A DNA stretch of 57,419 bases from an uncultured Bacteroidota bacterium (GTDB taxonomy: Bacteria > Bacteroidota > Bacteroidia > Flavobacteriales > UBA7312). Under the pieces are notes generated by a model. It searched no databases. It had not been told where the DNA came from and saw nothing but the letters and a program-made list of their open reading frames with translations. Shown here in pieces: positions 26,335-35,539 of this stretch (its first letter is position 1; each line of letters begins with the position of its first letter). The stretch covers positions 1 to 57,419 of the forward strand of contig CACHMF010000004.1 in the NCBI GenBank assembly GCA_902580855.1, read 5' to 3'. Made by a program: the position numbers and the translations under genes.

Positions 26335-28263
26335 TTGGTAAAAGCAAAAAACAAATTATTAGATAGAATTCAGCTTCCATCTGATCTAAGAAAGTTGAAA
26401 CAACAACAACTTCCACAGTTTTGCGAGGAACTGAGGCAATTTATTGTTGATGTAGTTTCTTCTAAAGGAGGGCATTTTGGCGCTAGCTTAGGTGTAGTCG
26501 AGATGACAGTTGCTTTACATTATGTCTTCAACACTCCTTATGATCAATTGGTTTGGGATGTTGGGCACCAAGCCTATGGACATAAAATTCTTACTGGGAG
26601 AAAAGACAACTTTCATACCAACAGACAATACAAAGGGGTAAGTGGCTTCCCAAAAAGAAGCGAAAGTGTATATGATACTTTTGGCGTAGGACATTCTTCT
26701 ACTTCTATTTCTGGAGCCTTAGGAATGGCTGTTGCTTCGCAGTACAATGGAGAAAAAGATAAGCAACACATTGCAGTTATCGGAGATGGCTCTATGACAG
26801 CTGGTATTGCATTTGAAGGATTGAACCATGCTGGTATTGAAAACTCAAATCTATTGGTTATACTAAATGACAATTGCATGTCTATTGACCCTGCAGTTGG
26901 CGCGCTTAAAGAATACCTTACAGATATTGCTACTTCTCATACTTACAACAAAGTAAAAGATGAAGTATGGAATTTGCTAGGAATGGTCAGTAAGTTTGGA
27001 CCAAATGCCCAAGCTATTGCATCTAAAGTTGAGAATGCAGTTAAGTCTGCTTTACTAAAGCAAAGCAATTATTTTGAGTCTTTAAACTTCCGTTATTTCG
27101 GGCCAGTAGATGGACATGATGTAGTTCATTTAGCTAAAGTTTTAGATGATTTAAAAGATATTCCAGGACCTAAAATTCTACATTGCATAACAAAAAAAGG
27201 AAAAGGATATCAACCAGCAGAGGAGGGTAGCGCAACTAAGTGGCACGCCCCAGGGTTATTCGATAAGAAAACAGGTCAAATCATTAAGAATTCTCCGAAA
27301 AGTCCACAAGCGCCCAAATATCAAGATGTATTTGGTAAAACAATTGTAGAGCTTGCGGAAAAGAATGAAAAAATTATGGGAATTACCCCAGCAATGCTGA
27401 CAGGTTCTTCATTAACATACATGATGGAACAAATGCCTGATAGAACTTTTGATGTCGGGATTGCAGAACAGCACGCTGTTACTTTTTCTGCAGGTTTAGC
27501 AACACAAGGATTATTACCTTTCTGTAACATTTATTCCACTTTTATGCAACGCGCTTACGATCAGGTTATCCACGATGTAGCATTACAAAATTTAAATGTA
27601 GTATTTTGTCTAGATAGAGGAGGTTTGGTTGGAGCAGATGGAGCAACGCATCATGGAGCTTATGATTTAGCCTATTTCCGTTGCATTCCAAACATGATTG
27701 TTTCAGCTCCGATGAACGAGCAAGAGTTGCGTAATTTGATGTATACAGCTCAGCTCAAAGAATGTGGTCCGTTTTCTATTCGCTACCCCAGAGGAAACGG
27801 AGTGATGTTAGACTGGGAAACACCATTTGAAGAAATTAATATTGGTGAAGGAAGACAAATATCCGAAGGAAATGAAGTAGCAATTTTATCGATAGGACAT
27901 CCAGGAAACTTTACTACAAAAGCCAGAGAAAATATGGAGCAAAATGGCTACAGTATTGCTCATTACGATATGCGTTTTGTAAAGCCTTTAGATGAAAAAT
28001 TATTACATCAAGTATTTAAAAAACATAACAAAGTCATTACGGTAGAGGATGGATGTCTGCAAGGAGGTTTTGGTAGTGCTATTTTAGAATTCATGGCTGA
28101 CTATAACTATCACGCAGAGGTAAAGAGGTTAGGTGTACCGGATGATTTTATTCACCATGGAACACAAGCAGAGTTGTGGCGCGAATGTAATTATGATTCA
28201 CAAGCCATTGAGGAAGCCATACAGCAATTAGTTGGCGTTAAAAAAGTAGCTACTACAGCATAA
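26335..28263 (+). CDS. dxs: 1-deoxy-D-xylulose-5-phosphate synthase
   Basis: Thiamine-diphosphate enzyme that condenses pyruvate and glyceraldehyde-3-phosphate, the first step of the MEP isoprenoid route that feeds carotenoids and menaquinone. About 642 aa from TTG 26335. That start is chosen because the reading frame has no ATG nearby and the earlier TTG (26311) lies inside the -7 box. Key segments are LVWDVGHQAYGHKILTGR, the ThDP motif GDGSMTAGIAFEGLNHAG ending in NDNCMSID, and FDVGIAEQHAVTFSAGLA with the catalytic Glu. The C-terminal transketolase domain is complete. A strong hairpin terminator follows directly. Confidence 0.96.
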   Translation: MVKAKNKLLDRIQLPSDLRKLKQQQLPQFCEELRQFIVDVVSSKGGHFGASLGVVEMTVALHYVFNTPYDQLVWDVGHQAYGHKILTGRKDNFHTNRQYKGVSGFPKRSESVYDTFGVGHSSTSISGALGMAVASQYNGEKDKQHIAVIGDGSMTAGIAFEGLNHAGIENSNLLVILNDNCMSIDPAVGALKEYLTDIATSHTYNKVKDEVWNLLGMVSKFGPNAQAIASKVENAVKSALLKQSNYFESLNFRYFGPVDGHDVVHLAKVLDDLKDIPGPKILHCITKKGKGYQPAEEGSATKWHAPGLFDKKTGQIIKNSPKSPQAPKYQDVFGKTIVELAEKNEKIMGITPAMLTGSSLTYMMEQMPDRTFDVGIAEQHAVTFSAGLATQGLLPFCNIYSTFMQRAYDQVIHDVALQNLNVVFCLDRGGLVGADGATHHGAYDLAYFRCIPNMIVSAPMNEQELRNLMYTAQLKECGPFSIRYPRGNGVMLDWETPFEEINIGEGRQISEGNEVAILSIGHPGNFTTKARENMEQNGYSIAHYDMRFVKPLDEKLLHQVFKKHNKVITVEDGCLQGGFGSAILEFMADYNYHAEVKRLGVPDDFIHHGTQAELWRECNYDSQAIEEAIQQLVGVKKVATTA

Positions 28264-28267
28264 CATT

Positions 28268-28303
28268 AAAAAGAAAAGCTCGCTATAGCGAGCTTTTCTT
28301 TTT
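28268..28303. terminator. Bidirectional intrinsic terminator between dxs and accC
   Basis: A perfect 16-bp stem (28268-28283 with 28288-28303) around a TATA loop. The GC-rich core is GCTCGC/GCGAGC. A-rich and T-rich flanks give a U-tract in both directions, serving the convergent dxs and accC transcripts. Confidence 0.9.
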
Positions 28304-28316
28304 AATTGTATTTCGA

Positions 28317-29654
28317 TTATTTCAATTCGAAAGTATTCATAAACTTCGTGGTATAATTTCCATTTAGGAAGTCTTCATTCTTCATCAGTTGTTGATGGAA
28401 TGGGATAGTTGTTTTTATACCTTCAATTACGAACTCATCTAATGCTCTTTGCATTTTAGCAATTGCCTCTTCTCTAGTTTGTGCTACTGTAATCAGTTTA
28501 GCAATCATCGAATCGTAATTTGGAGGAATCATATAGTTTGCATATACATGCGTATCGATTCGGATTCCGTGACCACCAGGAGCATGGAAATTATTGATTA
28601 TTCCGGGAGATGGACGGAAATCGTTGTATGGATCTTCGGCATTGATACGACATTCAATAGCGTGTAATTGTGGGTAATAGTTCTTTCCTGAGATAGGAAT
28701 TCCTGCAGCTACTTTAATTTGCTCTTGGATTAAATCGTAATCAACAACTTCTTCTGTAATTGGATGCTCTACCTGAATGCGTGTATTCATTTCCATGAAG
28801 TAAAAGTTACGGTGTTTATCCACCAAAAACTCTACTGTTCCAGCCCCTTCATATTTTACTGCTTCGGCTGCTTTTACGGCTGCTTGCCCCATTGCTTCAC
28901 GGAGGCTATCTGTCATAAAGGGAGAAGGTGTTTCTTCTACCAATTTTTGATGTCTTCTTTGTACGGAACAATCTCTTTCAGAAAGATGACATGCTTTTCC
29001 CCTGCTATCTCCAATAATTTGGATTTCGATATGGCGAGGATCTTCAATGAATTTCTCCATGTACATTCCATCGTTTCCGAAGGCTGCAGCTGACTCCTGA
29101 CGAGCAGAATCCCAAGCCGCTTCTAAAGATTCTTCTTTCCAAACAAGACGCATTCCTCTACCACCCCCACCGGCAGTTGCTTTAAGCATAATAGGATAAC
29201 CGATTTCTTCTGCTAATTTTTTACAATGAGCAAAGTCATCAATTAAGCCGTCCGACCCAGGAATAGTTGGAACGCCTGCTTTTTTCATGGTGTCTTTAGC
29301 AGCAGCTTTATCGCCCATGCCTTCAATCATTTCTGGAGAAGCACCAATGAATTTAATACCGTTTTCTTCACAAATTTTTGAAAACTTAGCGTTTTCAGAA
29401 AGAAAACCATAACCAGGGTGAATAGCATCTGCATTAGTGATTTCTGCTGCGGCTATAATGTTTGGAATATTTAGATAAGATTCTGCACTAGCAGCAGGAC
29501 CTACACAAACAGCTTCATCAGCAAAACGAACATGCAAACTATCTGCATCGGCAGTAGAATATACTGCCACAGTTTTAATGTCCATTTCTTTACATGTTCT
29601 GATAACACGCAGCGCAATCTCACCTCTGTTGGCAATTAATATCTTTTTAAACAT
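28317..29654 (-). CDS. accC: Acetyl-CoA carboxylase, biotin carboxylase subunit
   Basis: 445 aa, typical length. Three parts: an N-terminal pre-ATP-grasp domain ([20 protein letters not shown]), an ATP-grasp with glycine loop [12 protein letters not shown] (about 160-172), and the metal/biotin-site segment [15 protein letters not shown] (about 287-301), then the C-terminal biotin carboxylase domain. It carboxylates the biotin carried by the AccB encoded 16 nt upstream. Last gene of the fatty-acid block. Confidence 0.96.
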   Translation of the reverse strand: MFKKILIANRGEIALRVIRTCKEMDIKTVAVYSTADADSLHVRFADEAVCVGPAASAESYLNIPNIIAAAEITNADAIHPGYGFLSENAKFSKICEENGIKFIGASPEMIEGMGDKAAAKDTMKKAGVPTIPGSDGLIDDFAHCKKLAEEIGYPIMLKATAGGGGRGMRLVWKEESLEAAWDSARQESAAAFGNDGMYMEKFIEDPRHIEIQIIGDSRGKACHLSERDCSVQRRHQKLVEETPSPFMTDSLREAMGQAAVKAAEAVKYEGAGTVEFLVDKHRNFYFMEMNTRIQVEHPITEEVVDYDLIQEQIKVAAGIPISGKNYYPQLHAIECRINAEDPYNDFRPSPGIINNFHAPGGHGIRIDTHVYANYMIPPNYDSMIAKLITVAQTREEAIAKMQRALDEFVIEGIKTTIPFHQQLMKNEDFLNGNYTTKFMNTFELK

Positions 29655-29670
29655 TTTATTGCTGTATAAA

Positions 29671-30180
29671 TTATGATGGATCTACCAGGAACAATGCTTG
29701 ATCATACTCAACTGGAGAAGAATCATCTGCTAAAACTTTTACAATTTTGCCAGATATTTCTGATTCAATTTCGTTGAACAGCTTCATTGCTTCTACTACA
29801 CACAAAACATCACCTGGCTTGATTTCGTCACCAATATTAACAAAAGCATCTTTATCTGGTGATGGTTTGCGATAGAAAGTTCCAATCATTGGTGATTTTA
29901 CTGTGATATATTTAGAATTATCTTCTTCAACTTCAATTGCAGTTGGAGTATCTTCTGAAGTAGCAGTTGTTGCTGCTGCTGTTGTTACAGGAGCGGCTGC
30001 AACTAAAGGAGTTGCAACAGGTATATCTGAAACTAATGTTACAGGTGGCTCAATTACTTTACCAGCTTTCATCGCTGGTGATTTGATCGAAATTTTCATA
30101 TTATCGATTTCTAAATCTACTTCTGTCGCACCTGATTTGGCTACAAATTTGATTAATTCTTGAATGTCTTTAATGTCCAT
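29671..30180 (-). CDS. accB: Acetyl-CoA carboxylase biotin carboxyl carrier protein
   Basis: 169 aa. An N-terminal helical region is followed by an Ala/Thr/Val-rich flexible linker (about 50-80) and a C-terminal biotinyl domain containing [12 protein letters not shown], whose Lys in EAMK is the biotinylation site. Start is the ATG at 30180, preceded by a perfect -7 box between fabH and accB. Pairs with accC. Confidence 0.95.
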   Translation of the reverse strand: MDIKDIQELIKFVAKSGATEVDLEIDNMKISIKSPAMKAGKVIEPPVTLVSDIPVATPLVAAAPVTTAAATTATSEDTPTAIEVEEDNSKYITVKSPMIGTFYRKPSPDKDAFVNIGDEIKPGDVLCVVEAMKLFNEIESEISGKIVKVLADDSSPVEYDQALFLVDPS

Positions 30181-30200
30181 ATTTAATGGTTTTATAAGTT

Positions 30201-30208
30201 CAAAGATA
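30201..30208 (-). promoter_or_regulatory. -7 box (TATCTTTG) of accB-accC
   Basis: Perfect TAnnTTTG on the minus strand, in the 32-nt gap between fabH and accB and 20 nt before the accB ATG. It allows accBC expression independent of fabH. Confidence 0.45.
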
Positions 30209-30212
30209 TAAA

Positions 30213-31211
30213 CTATTTGCTGTCATAAGCCCATTTCAAGTAAATAGACCCCCAAGTGAATCCACCACCGAATGCAGCTAATATGATATTATCTCCTTTA
30301 TTTAACTGATTTTCCCATTCCCATAAACAAAGAGGAATAGTAGCATTAGTTGTATTTCCGTAACGCTGAATGTTCAACATTACTTTATCTTTACCTACAC
30401 CCATTCTATTGGCTGTAGCGTCAATGATTCTTTTATTTGCCTGATGTGGAACAAGCCAAGCAATATCGTCACCTGTCAGCTTGTTACGCTCCATAATCTC
30501 AGCAGAAACATCTGCCATACCTTTTACTGCAAACTTAAAGACAGTTTGACCCTCCTGGTGAATAAAGTGTTCTTTAGAATCTACTGTTTTATGAGATGCA
30601 GGTTTAACAGAACCGCCTGCTTTCATGTGTAGGTAATGTCTTCCTTCACCATTACTTTTTAATATAGAGTCTTGAACACCCATTCCATTTTTTGTAGGCT
30701 CTAAAAGAGCTGCCCCAGCGCCATCACCAAAAATGATACAAGTTTGACGATCTTCATAATCAACAATGGATGACATTTTATCTGCTCCAATAACTAGAAC
30801 ACATTTATGGCTTCCACTTTCAATATATTTTGCAGCCGTTGCAACTGAGAATAAAAAGCCAGAGCATGCAGCCATTAAATCGAAACCAAAAGCATTTTTA
30901 GCACCAATTTTATCGGCAATAACACAAGCAGTAGAAGGGAATATCATATCAGGAGTAGCAGTAGCACAAATAATTAAATCGATGTCTTCTGCCGAAAGCC
31001 CTTTCTTTTTTAGCAAACCTCTTGCTGCTTCAGCACCCATGTCTGAACTTCCAAGTCCTTCACCTTTCAGTATCCTTCTTTCTTTGATGCCTGTTCTGGT
31101 TGTTATCCACTCATCGTTAGTGTCAACCATGGTTTCCAATTCTTGATTAGTTAACACATAGTCTGGCACCCAACCATGAATGCCGGTAATGGCAGCTTTT
31201 ATATCACTCAT
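30213..31211 (-). CDS. fabH: Beta-ketoacyl-ACP synthase III
   Basis: 332 aa thiolase-fold condensing enzyme that starts fatty-acid synthesis from acetyl-CoA and malonyl-ACP. The catalytic triad is visible: Cys in [11 protein letters not shown] (about 115), His in [11 protein letters not shown] (about 255) and Asn in [10 protein letters not shown] (about 285). The ATG lies inside the 3' end of plsX (8-nt overlap), the common plsX-fabH arrangement. Confidence 0.96.
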   Translation of the reverse strand: MSDIKAAITGIHGWVPDYVLTNQELETMVDTNDEWITTRTGIKERRILKGEGLGSSDMGAEAARGLLKKKGLSAEDIDLIICATATPDMIFPSTACVIADKIGAKNAFGFDLMAACSGFLFSVATAAKYIESGSHKCVLVIGADKMSSIVDYEDRQTCIIFGDGAGAALLEPTKNGMGVQDSILKSNGEGRHYLHMKAGGSVKPASHKTVDSKEHFIHQEGQTVFKFAVKGMADVSAEIMERNKLTGDDIAWLVPHQANKRIIDATANRMGVGKDKVMLNIQRYGNTTNATIPLCLWEWENQLNKGDNIILAAFGGGFTWGSIYLKWAYDSK

Positions 31212-32157
31212 TATTGAAAGTATTTTTTATTTTGGATGGTAAATCTGCTTCTACCACATCAGCAGTAAGCACAATCATATTTTTTATTGCGATGTTGTTG
31301 GAGATACCATGCCCAATTACTACAGACTTGTTAAGTCCTAAGATTGGTGTACCACCATAATTTTCGTAGTTGAATCGATTGAAATATTCGTCTTCAATCT
31401 TTCTTTTTTTAATAAGCGTATAAAACGCTTCAGCTTCTTTTAACACCACATTTCCAGTGAAACCATCACACACAATTACATCGGCATGATCACCAAAAAT
31501 ATCGCGACTTTCTATGTTTCCATCGAAATTAAAATGAGAACTATCTTTCATCATTTCGTGTGTTGTTGTGGTTAGCATATTACCTTTCGTTTCTTCTTCG
31601 CCAATGTTTAATAATCCTACTTTTGGATTATTAATGCCACACACATACTCTGCAAATAAAGAGCCTAAAATACCGAACTGATATAGTACATCTGGCTTAC
31701 AATCTGCATTAGCACCTACATCCAAAATAATATTGACACCACCATCTTCTTTTGGTAAAACAGACGAGATACAAGGGCGTAATACTCCAGCAATAGGTTT
31801 TACTGACATGTAGCCACCAACAAACATAGCTCCTGTGTTTCCTGCACTAGCAAAGCCATCAATTTTACCATGTTTAAGTAAGTGAAATCCAACAGCAATA
31901 CTAGAGTTTGGTTTTTTAGTAAAAGCTTTTGTAGGGTGGTCACCCATTTCGATAACATCAGGAGCATTTACAATGCTGAAATGTGTGCTATCTGCCCCTT
32001 TCTTTTTTAAGATGGAAAGAATAGCTTTTTCATCTCCGATAAGAACTAAATCTACGTTGTTGTTTAGCTCCTTTTGAGCTAAAATAGCTCCTTCGGTTGT
32101 TGCTTGTGGGGCAAAGTCCCCACCCATTATATCTATGCCTATTCGGATATTAGCCAT
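31204..32157 (-). CDS. plsX: Phosphate acyltransferase PlsX
   Basis: 317 aa. It makes acyl-phosphate from acyl-ACP for phospholipid synthesis. The N-terminal [19 protein letters not shown] signature is diagnostic, with later segments [11 protein letters not shown] and [12 protein letters not shown]. Located 83 nt downstream of rpmF and overlapping fabH by 8 nt. No perfect TAnnTTTG box was seen in the 83-nt gap, which is AT-rich, so it may be cotranscribed with DUF177-rpmF. Confidence 0.96.
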   Translation of the reverse strand: MANIRIGIDIMGGDFAPQATTEGAILAQKELNNNVDLVLIGDEKAILSILKKKGADSTHFSIVNAPDVIEMGDHPTKAFTKKPNSSIAVGFHLLKHGKIDGFASAGNTGAMFVGGYMSVKPIAGVLRPCISSVLPKEDGGVNIILDVGANADCKPDVLYQFGILGSLFAEYVCGINNPKVGLLNIGEEETKGNMLTTTTHEMMKDSSHFNFDGNIESRDIFGDHADVIVCDGFTGNVVLKEAEAFYTLIKKRKIEDEYFNRFNYENYGGTPILGLNKSVVIGHGISNNIAIKNMIVLTADVVEADLPSKIKNTFNNE

Positions 32158-32240
32158 TATATAAAAGTAGATTTAACTTCCTTAATTATAACAGCAGCTA
32201 AACATACAAATATTACAGCGTAAATTTAATTTGTGGTAAA

Positions 32241-32420
32241 TTATTTTTCCATTACTATTTTACCCTTGTGGTAAAGAACTCCATCTACCCAGTGCGCTTT
32301 ATGTGTTTGATGTGTTTCACCAGTCGTTGGGCAGGTAGTTAGCTGTTGACTTTCAGCTTTGTAATGTGTTCTCCTTTTGTCTCTTCTAGTTTTGGAGATT
32401 TTTCGCTTTGGATGTGCCAT
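32241..32420 (-). CDS. rpmF: 50S ribosomal protein L32
   Basis: 59 aa from the ATG at 32420, chosen because L32 begins [17 protein letters not shown]; the 14 codons upstream in frame are not part of the family. The Cys cluster is reduced (single Cys in [10 protein letters not shown]), so this is the zinc-free type common in Bacteroidota. It sits between DUF177 and plsX as in many bacteria. Confidence 0.96.
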   Translation of the reverse strand: MAHPKRKISKTRRDKRRTHYKAESQQLTTCPTTGETHQTHKAHWVDGVLYHKGKIVMEK

Positions 32421-32431
32421 TGTTCCTAGTT

Positions 32432-32944
32432 TTATTTTTTCAAGTTTTGAAGTGCTGACCAACGTGGGTCTGCTATTTCTGGCTCTTGAAAGGCCAATTC
32501 TTCTAATTTTTCTAACATTTCTTGATTGCAGTCTGCTCTATCGGCATGTATTCTTCTGCTTGGTAGTGACAAATGAATAAATTCATACAAATGATGTGCC
32601 AATTTAAGCGTGTGCTCATTAGTTGGCAGGATGATGATTTCATCTGTTTCATCTGTTTCTAAAACATCAGAAAACTTTACAATCTGTTTATAGTTGCCTT
32701 CAATGCTTTCTATATAATTTTCGGTGCAAGTATCGCATGCTAATGTTACACTTCCCTTAATTTGGAGGTCTAACTCTAGCATATTGCTTTTTTTTTGAAG
32801 CAATATAATAGCGCTTACTTGTCCTGAACTTAGTTCGGCATAATCAAACAACTGAAAGAACGCGTCCTCAATTTGAAAGTCGAATTTGTGGTTTCCCAAC
32901 TTCAGTCCCGAAAAGGTAATCTGAAAATCTGTTAGCTTCACCAT
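32432..32944 (-). CDS. DUF177 (YceD-like) protein
   Basis: 170 aa. The central part carries [10 protein letters not shown] with the family C-x2-C pair (about 88-91), and a late Cys sits in ADCNQ. The gene lies immediately upstream of rpmF (11 nt), the conserved yceD-rpmF arrangement. The family is linked to 23S rRNA/ribosome accumulation, but its biochemical role here is not evident from the sequence. Confidence 0.88.
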   Translation of the reverse strand: MVKLTDFQITFSGLKLGNHKFDFQIEDAFFQLFDYAELSSGQVSAIILLQKKSNMLELDLQIKGSVTLACDTCTENYIESIEGNYKQIVKFSDVLETDETDEIIILPTNEHTLKLAHHLYEFIHLSLPSRRIHADRADCNQEMLEKLEELAFQEPEIADPRWSALQNLKK

Positions 32945-32969
32945 AATTCAATTCGCTCAAAAAGGGGAG

Positions 32970-32977
32970 CAAATCTA
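32970..32977 (-). promoter_or_regulatory. -7 box (TAGATTTG) of DUF177-rpmF-plsX-fabH
   Basis: Perfect TAnnTTTG on the minus strand, 25 nt before the DUF177 ATG at 32944, in the 74-nt gap after pdxA. Confidence 0.5.
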
Positions 32978-33018
32978 ATAAATTTAATAGAAAATAACTC
33001 CTTTTTTGCCTTTAGTTT

Positions 33019-34092
33019 TTATTCAGGCCGTTGGTGTTCAGACGATTCATGCTGTTTCTTCTGGCTAATTAAAAGTGGATTTTCATTAATTTCGTTAAAT
33101 TCTTGACGCTTTTTGTATATGTCGCAAGCCGTAAAAACTGCCTCTCTGAAAGAGTATTCATTTGCTTTATTTTTTCCAGCAATTTCAAAAGCTGTGCCAT
33201 GATCTGGCGAAGTTCTTATAAAGGATAATCCCGACGTAAAGTTCACACCTTTACCAAAAGCCAATGTTTTGAAAGGAATTAAGCCTTGATCGTGATACAT
33301 GGCTAAAATACCATCGAAAGCACACAATTTATCTGAACCAAAAAAACTATCAGCAGGATAAGGACCAAAAGACATAATATTTTCTTTTTTCGCTTTTAGG
33401 AGAGCAGGACTGATAATGTCATCTTCCTCACTGCCCAATACACCTTGGTCGCCGGCATGTGGGTTAAGTCCAAGTACTGCTATTTTAGGTTTTCTAATCC
33501 CAAAATCTTGTTTCAAGGATTTGTTAAGCAGTCGTAGTTTTTCCAATACTTTATCTTGGCTGATATTGGCGCTAACATGATTCAGTGGAAGATGTCCTGT
33601 TACTACTCCGATTCTTATGCTTTCCGAAAGCATCAACATCAATGCATTTTTTTTGTCTTTTGCGGCTAGGTATTCTGTATGTCCTGGAAATTGAAAAGAA
33701 TTGGATTGTATATTCTGTTTATTGATAGGTGCTGTTACTAACACATCTACCTCATTTTTTTGAAGCGCATTTGTGGCCGCCTCCAAAGATTTGAAAGCAA
33801 ACTTTCCTCCCTCAGAAGTATTTTCGCCTAGTGCGATTTTTGCTTCCTCTTTCCAGCAGTTGATGAGGTTAGCTTTTTTATTGTTAGCCTTGGAGGTATT
33901 GTCTACTACATTGAAGCTGAAATCTTCAATGCCCATTGCTTTTCGGTGAAAAGAAGCCACTTTTGAGCACCCGAAAATAATAGGTGTACACAGCTCTTGC
34001 ATACGCTTATCCATGAAGGTTTTAATAATCACCTCCATTCCAATTCCATTGATATCGCCAATGGATACACCAACTCTTACTTTTTTACTCAT
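33019..34092 (-). CDS. pdxA: 4-hydroxythreonine-4-phosphate dehydrogenase
   Basis: 357 aa, slightly longer than the usual 330. It oxidises 4-phosphohydroxy-L-threonine in pyridoxal-phosphate synthesis (DXP-dependent route, which also uses the Dxs product). Segments: VGVSIGDINGIGMEVIIK at the start, QFPGHTEYLA, VVTGHLPLNHV and MYHDQGLIPFK with metal-binding His residues. It overlaps the upstream leucyl aminopeptidase gene by 4 nt. The extra C-terminal residues are charged and poorly conserved. Confidence 0.95.
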   Translation of the reverse strand: MSKKVRVGVSIGDINGIGMEVIIKTFMDKRMQELCTPIIFGCSKVASFHRKAMGIEDFSFNVVDNTSKANNKKANLINCWKEEAKIALGENTSEGGKFAFKSLEAATNALQKNEVDVLVTAPINKQNIQSNSFQFPGHTEYLAAKDKKNALMLMLSESIRIGVVTGHLPLNHVSANISQDKVLEKLRLLNKSLKQDFGIRKPKIAVLGLNPHAGDQGVLGSEEDDIISPALLKAKKENIMSFGPYPADSFFGSDKLCAFDGILAMYHDQGLIPFKTLAFGKGVNFTSGLSFIRTSPDHGTAFEIAGKNKANEYSFREAVFTACDIYKKRQEFNEINENPLLISQKKQHESSEHQRPE

Positions 34093-35498
34093 GCTAATTT
34101 ATTTTTCAGGAAGTTGAATAATAAACGAACACCCACTCCTGTTCCTCCTATTCCTCGATAGTTAAATTGAGACAACATAAAGGCAGGCCCTGCAATGTCT
34201 AAATGGGTGTAAGGGTAATTGGTAAAATGTTCCAGGAATTTTCCTGCGGTAATAGCGCCTGCTTCAGGACCTCCTAAGTTTTTCAAATCAGCAATGTTTG
34301 ATTTTAAATCATCAGCGTATTCATCCCAAAAAGGAAATTCTGCTAATCGTTCCTGCACCTCATCACCACTTGCTTTCAAGGCTGCCATGGTGTTTTTATC
34401 ATTTCCCATCGCAACAATTCCCTGCTTGCCAATGGCTCGAGCAGCAGCCCCAGTCAAGGTAGCTAAATCAATCACTAATTCTGGATCGTATTTTTTGGCA
34501 TAACTCAATGCATCTGCTAAAATCAAGCGCCCTTCTGCATCTGTGTTCAAAACCTCTACGCTTGTTCCATCATACATAGTAATTACATCTCCTGGCGCGT
34601 ATGCATTTCCAGATGGACGGTTGTCCGTTGCAGGAACCAAACCAATAACATGTATGTTGAGTTTCGCTTTAGCAATGGCTGTCATTACACCTACAACTGC
34701 TGCAGAACCACCCATATCACTCTTCATTAAATCCATAGAATTAGGAGTTGGCTTTAAGCTCAATCCGCCAGTATCGTATACAATACCTTTACCAACTATG
34801 ACTATTGGCTTTTTGTTGGTCGCTTCTTTTGGTTTCCAATTCATAATACTGAAGGTAGGAGGGTCAATACTGCCTTGATTAACTGCTAAAAGACCGCCCA
34901 TTTTAAGGGCTTCAATTTTCTTTTTGTGGAGCACCTCTACTGTGAATCCAAACTTTTTTCCATAAGCTTCGATGTCTTTACTGTATTGTATAGCGTTAAG
35001 GTAAGATAATGGCTCGTTTACCAAATCTCTAGCGACAAAAGTTCCGTTAATAATAGCTTGTAACTCTTCCACATCCGTATCTTGCATGCTTGCGCATAGA
35101 TTAATGGTTTTTAAGCTATACTCTTTTTTGTCTGTTAAGTATTTTAAAAACTGATAATTACTCAAGGCAAGTCCTTCCGAAAAAGCAAAACATATAGGCT
35201 TTTTTTTAACTGTGTCAATCACCGTCACCTCTTCTATTTTATTGGCAACAATTGTAGCGTGTAAACTGTTGGCGGCTTTTCTTGCAGCCTCTCTGCAATC
35301 GCCAATTACTTGTACAAAAACCCATCTATTATATTGATTAATAGCAAAGTTCATTTGCTCAAATTCTAAGCATTTTTTTGCATAATCCATCTCATCTTTC
35401 GATAAAGAAAAGTCTTCTAATTGAGCGACATTATTGATTAAAACAATAAGGTTGTCTGTATCTTTAATACTCGTTTTGCGAGCAATAAAAGTGTTCAT
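34089..35498 (-). CDS. Leucyl aminopeptidase family (M17) metallopeptidase
   Basis: 469 aa from the ATG at 35498. The reading frame continues 12 codons upstream, but those would overlap the promoter boxes. The catalytic domain carries the M17 signatures GKGIVYDTGGLSLKP (catalytic Lys and metal ligands), LMKSDMGGSAAVVG and NTDAEGRLILADALSYA (metal ligands and catalytic Arg). A cytoplasmic aminopeptidase using two metal ions. It heads an operon with pdxA and is divergent from mqnC. Confidence 0.93.
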   Translation of the reverse strand: MNTFIARKTSIKDTDNLIVLINNVAQLEDFSLSKDEMDYAKKCLEFEQMNFAINQYNRWVFVQVIGDCREAARKAANSLHATIVANKIEEVTVIDTVKKKPICFAFSEGLALSNYQFLKYLTDKKEYSLKTINLCASMQDTDVEELQAIINGTFVARDLVNEPLSYLNAIQYSKDIEAYGKKFGFTVEVLHKKKIEALKMGGLLAVNQGSIDPPTFSIMNWKPKEATNKKPIVIVGKGIVYDTGGLSLKPTPNSMDLMKSDMGGSAAVVGVMTAIAKAKLNIHVIGLVPATDNRPSGNAYAPGDVITMYDGTSVEVLNTDAEGRLILADALSYAKKYDPELVIDLATLTGAAARAIGKQGIVAMGNDKNTMAALKASGDEVQERLAEFPFWDEYADDLKSNIADLKNLGGPEAGAITAGKFLEHFTNYPYTHLDIAGPAFMLSQFNYRGIGGTGVGVRLLFNFLKNKLA

Positions 35499-35507
35499 AA
35501 TATTGTG

Positions 35508-35515
35508 TATTTTTG
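35508..35515 (+). promoter_or_regulatory. -7 box (TATTTTTG) of mqnC-ribE-DUF3817
   Basis: Perfect TAnnTTTG 24 nt before the mqnC ATG at 35540, only 6 bp from the opposing box of the aminopeptidase gene (35522-35529). Confidence 0.5.
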
Positions 35516-35521
35516 AGCATT

Positions 35522-35529
35522 CAAAATTA
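35522..35529 (-). promoter_or_regulatory. -7 box (TAATTTTG) of the M17 aminopeptidase-pdxA operon
   Basis: Perfect TAnnTTTG on the minus strand, 23 nt before the ATG at 35498. The two divergent promoters physically overlap within a 41-bp intergenic region. Confidence 0.5.
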
Positions 35530-35539
35530 GACAATTTAG

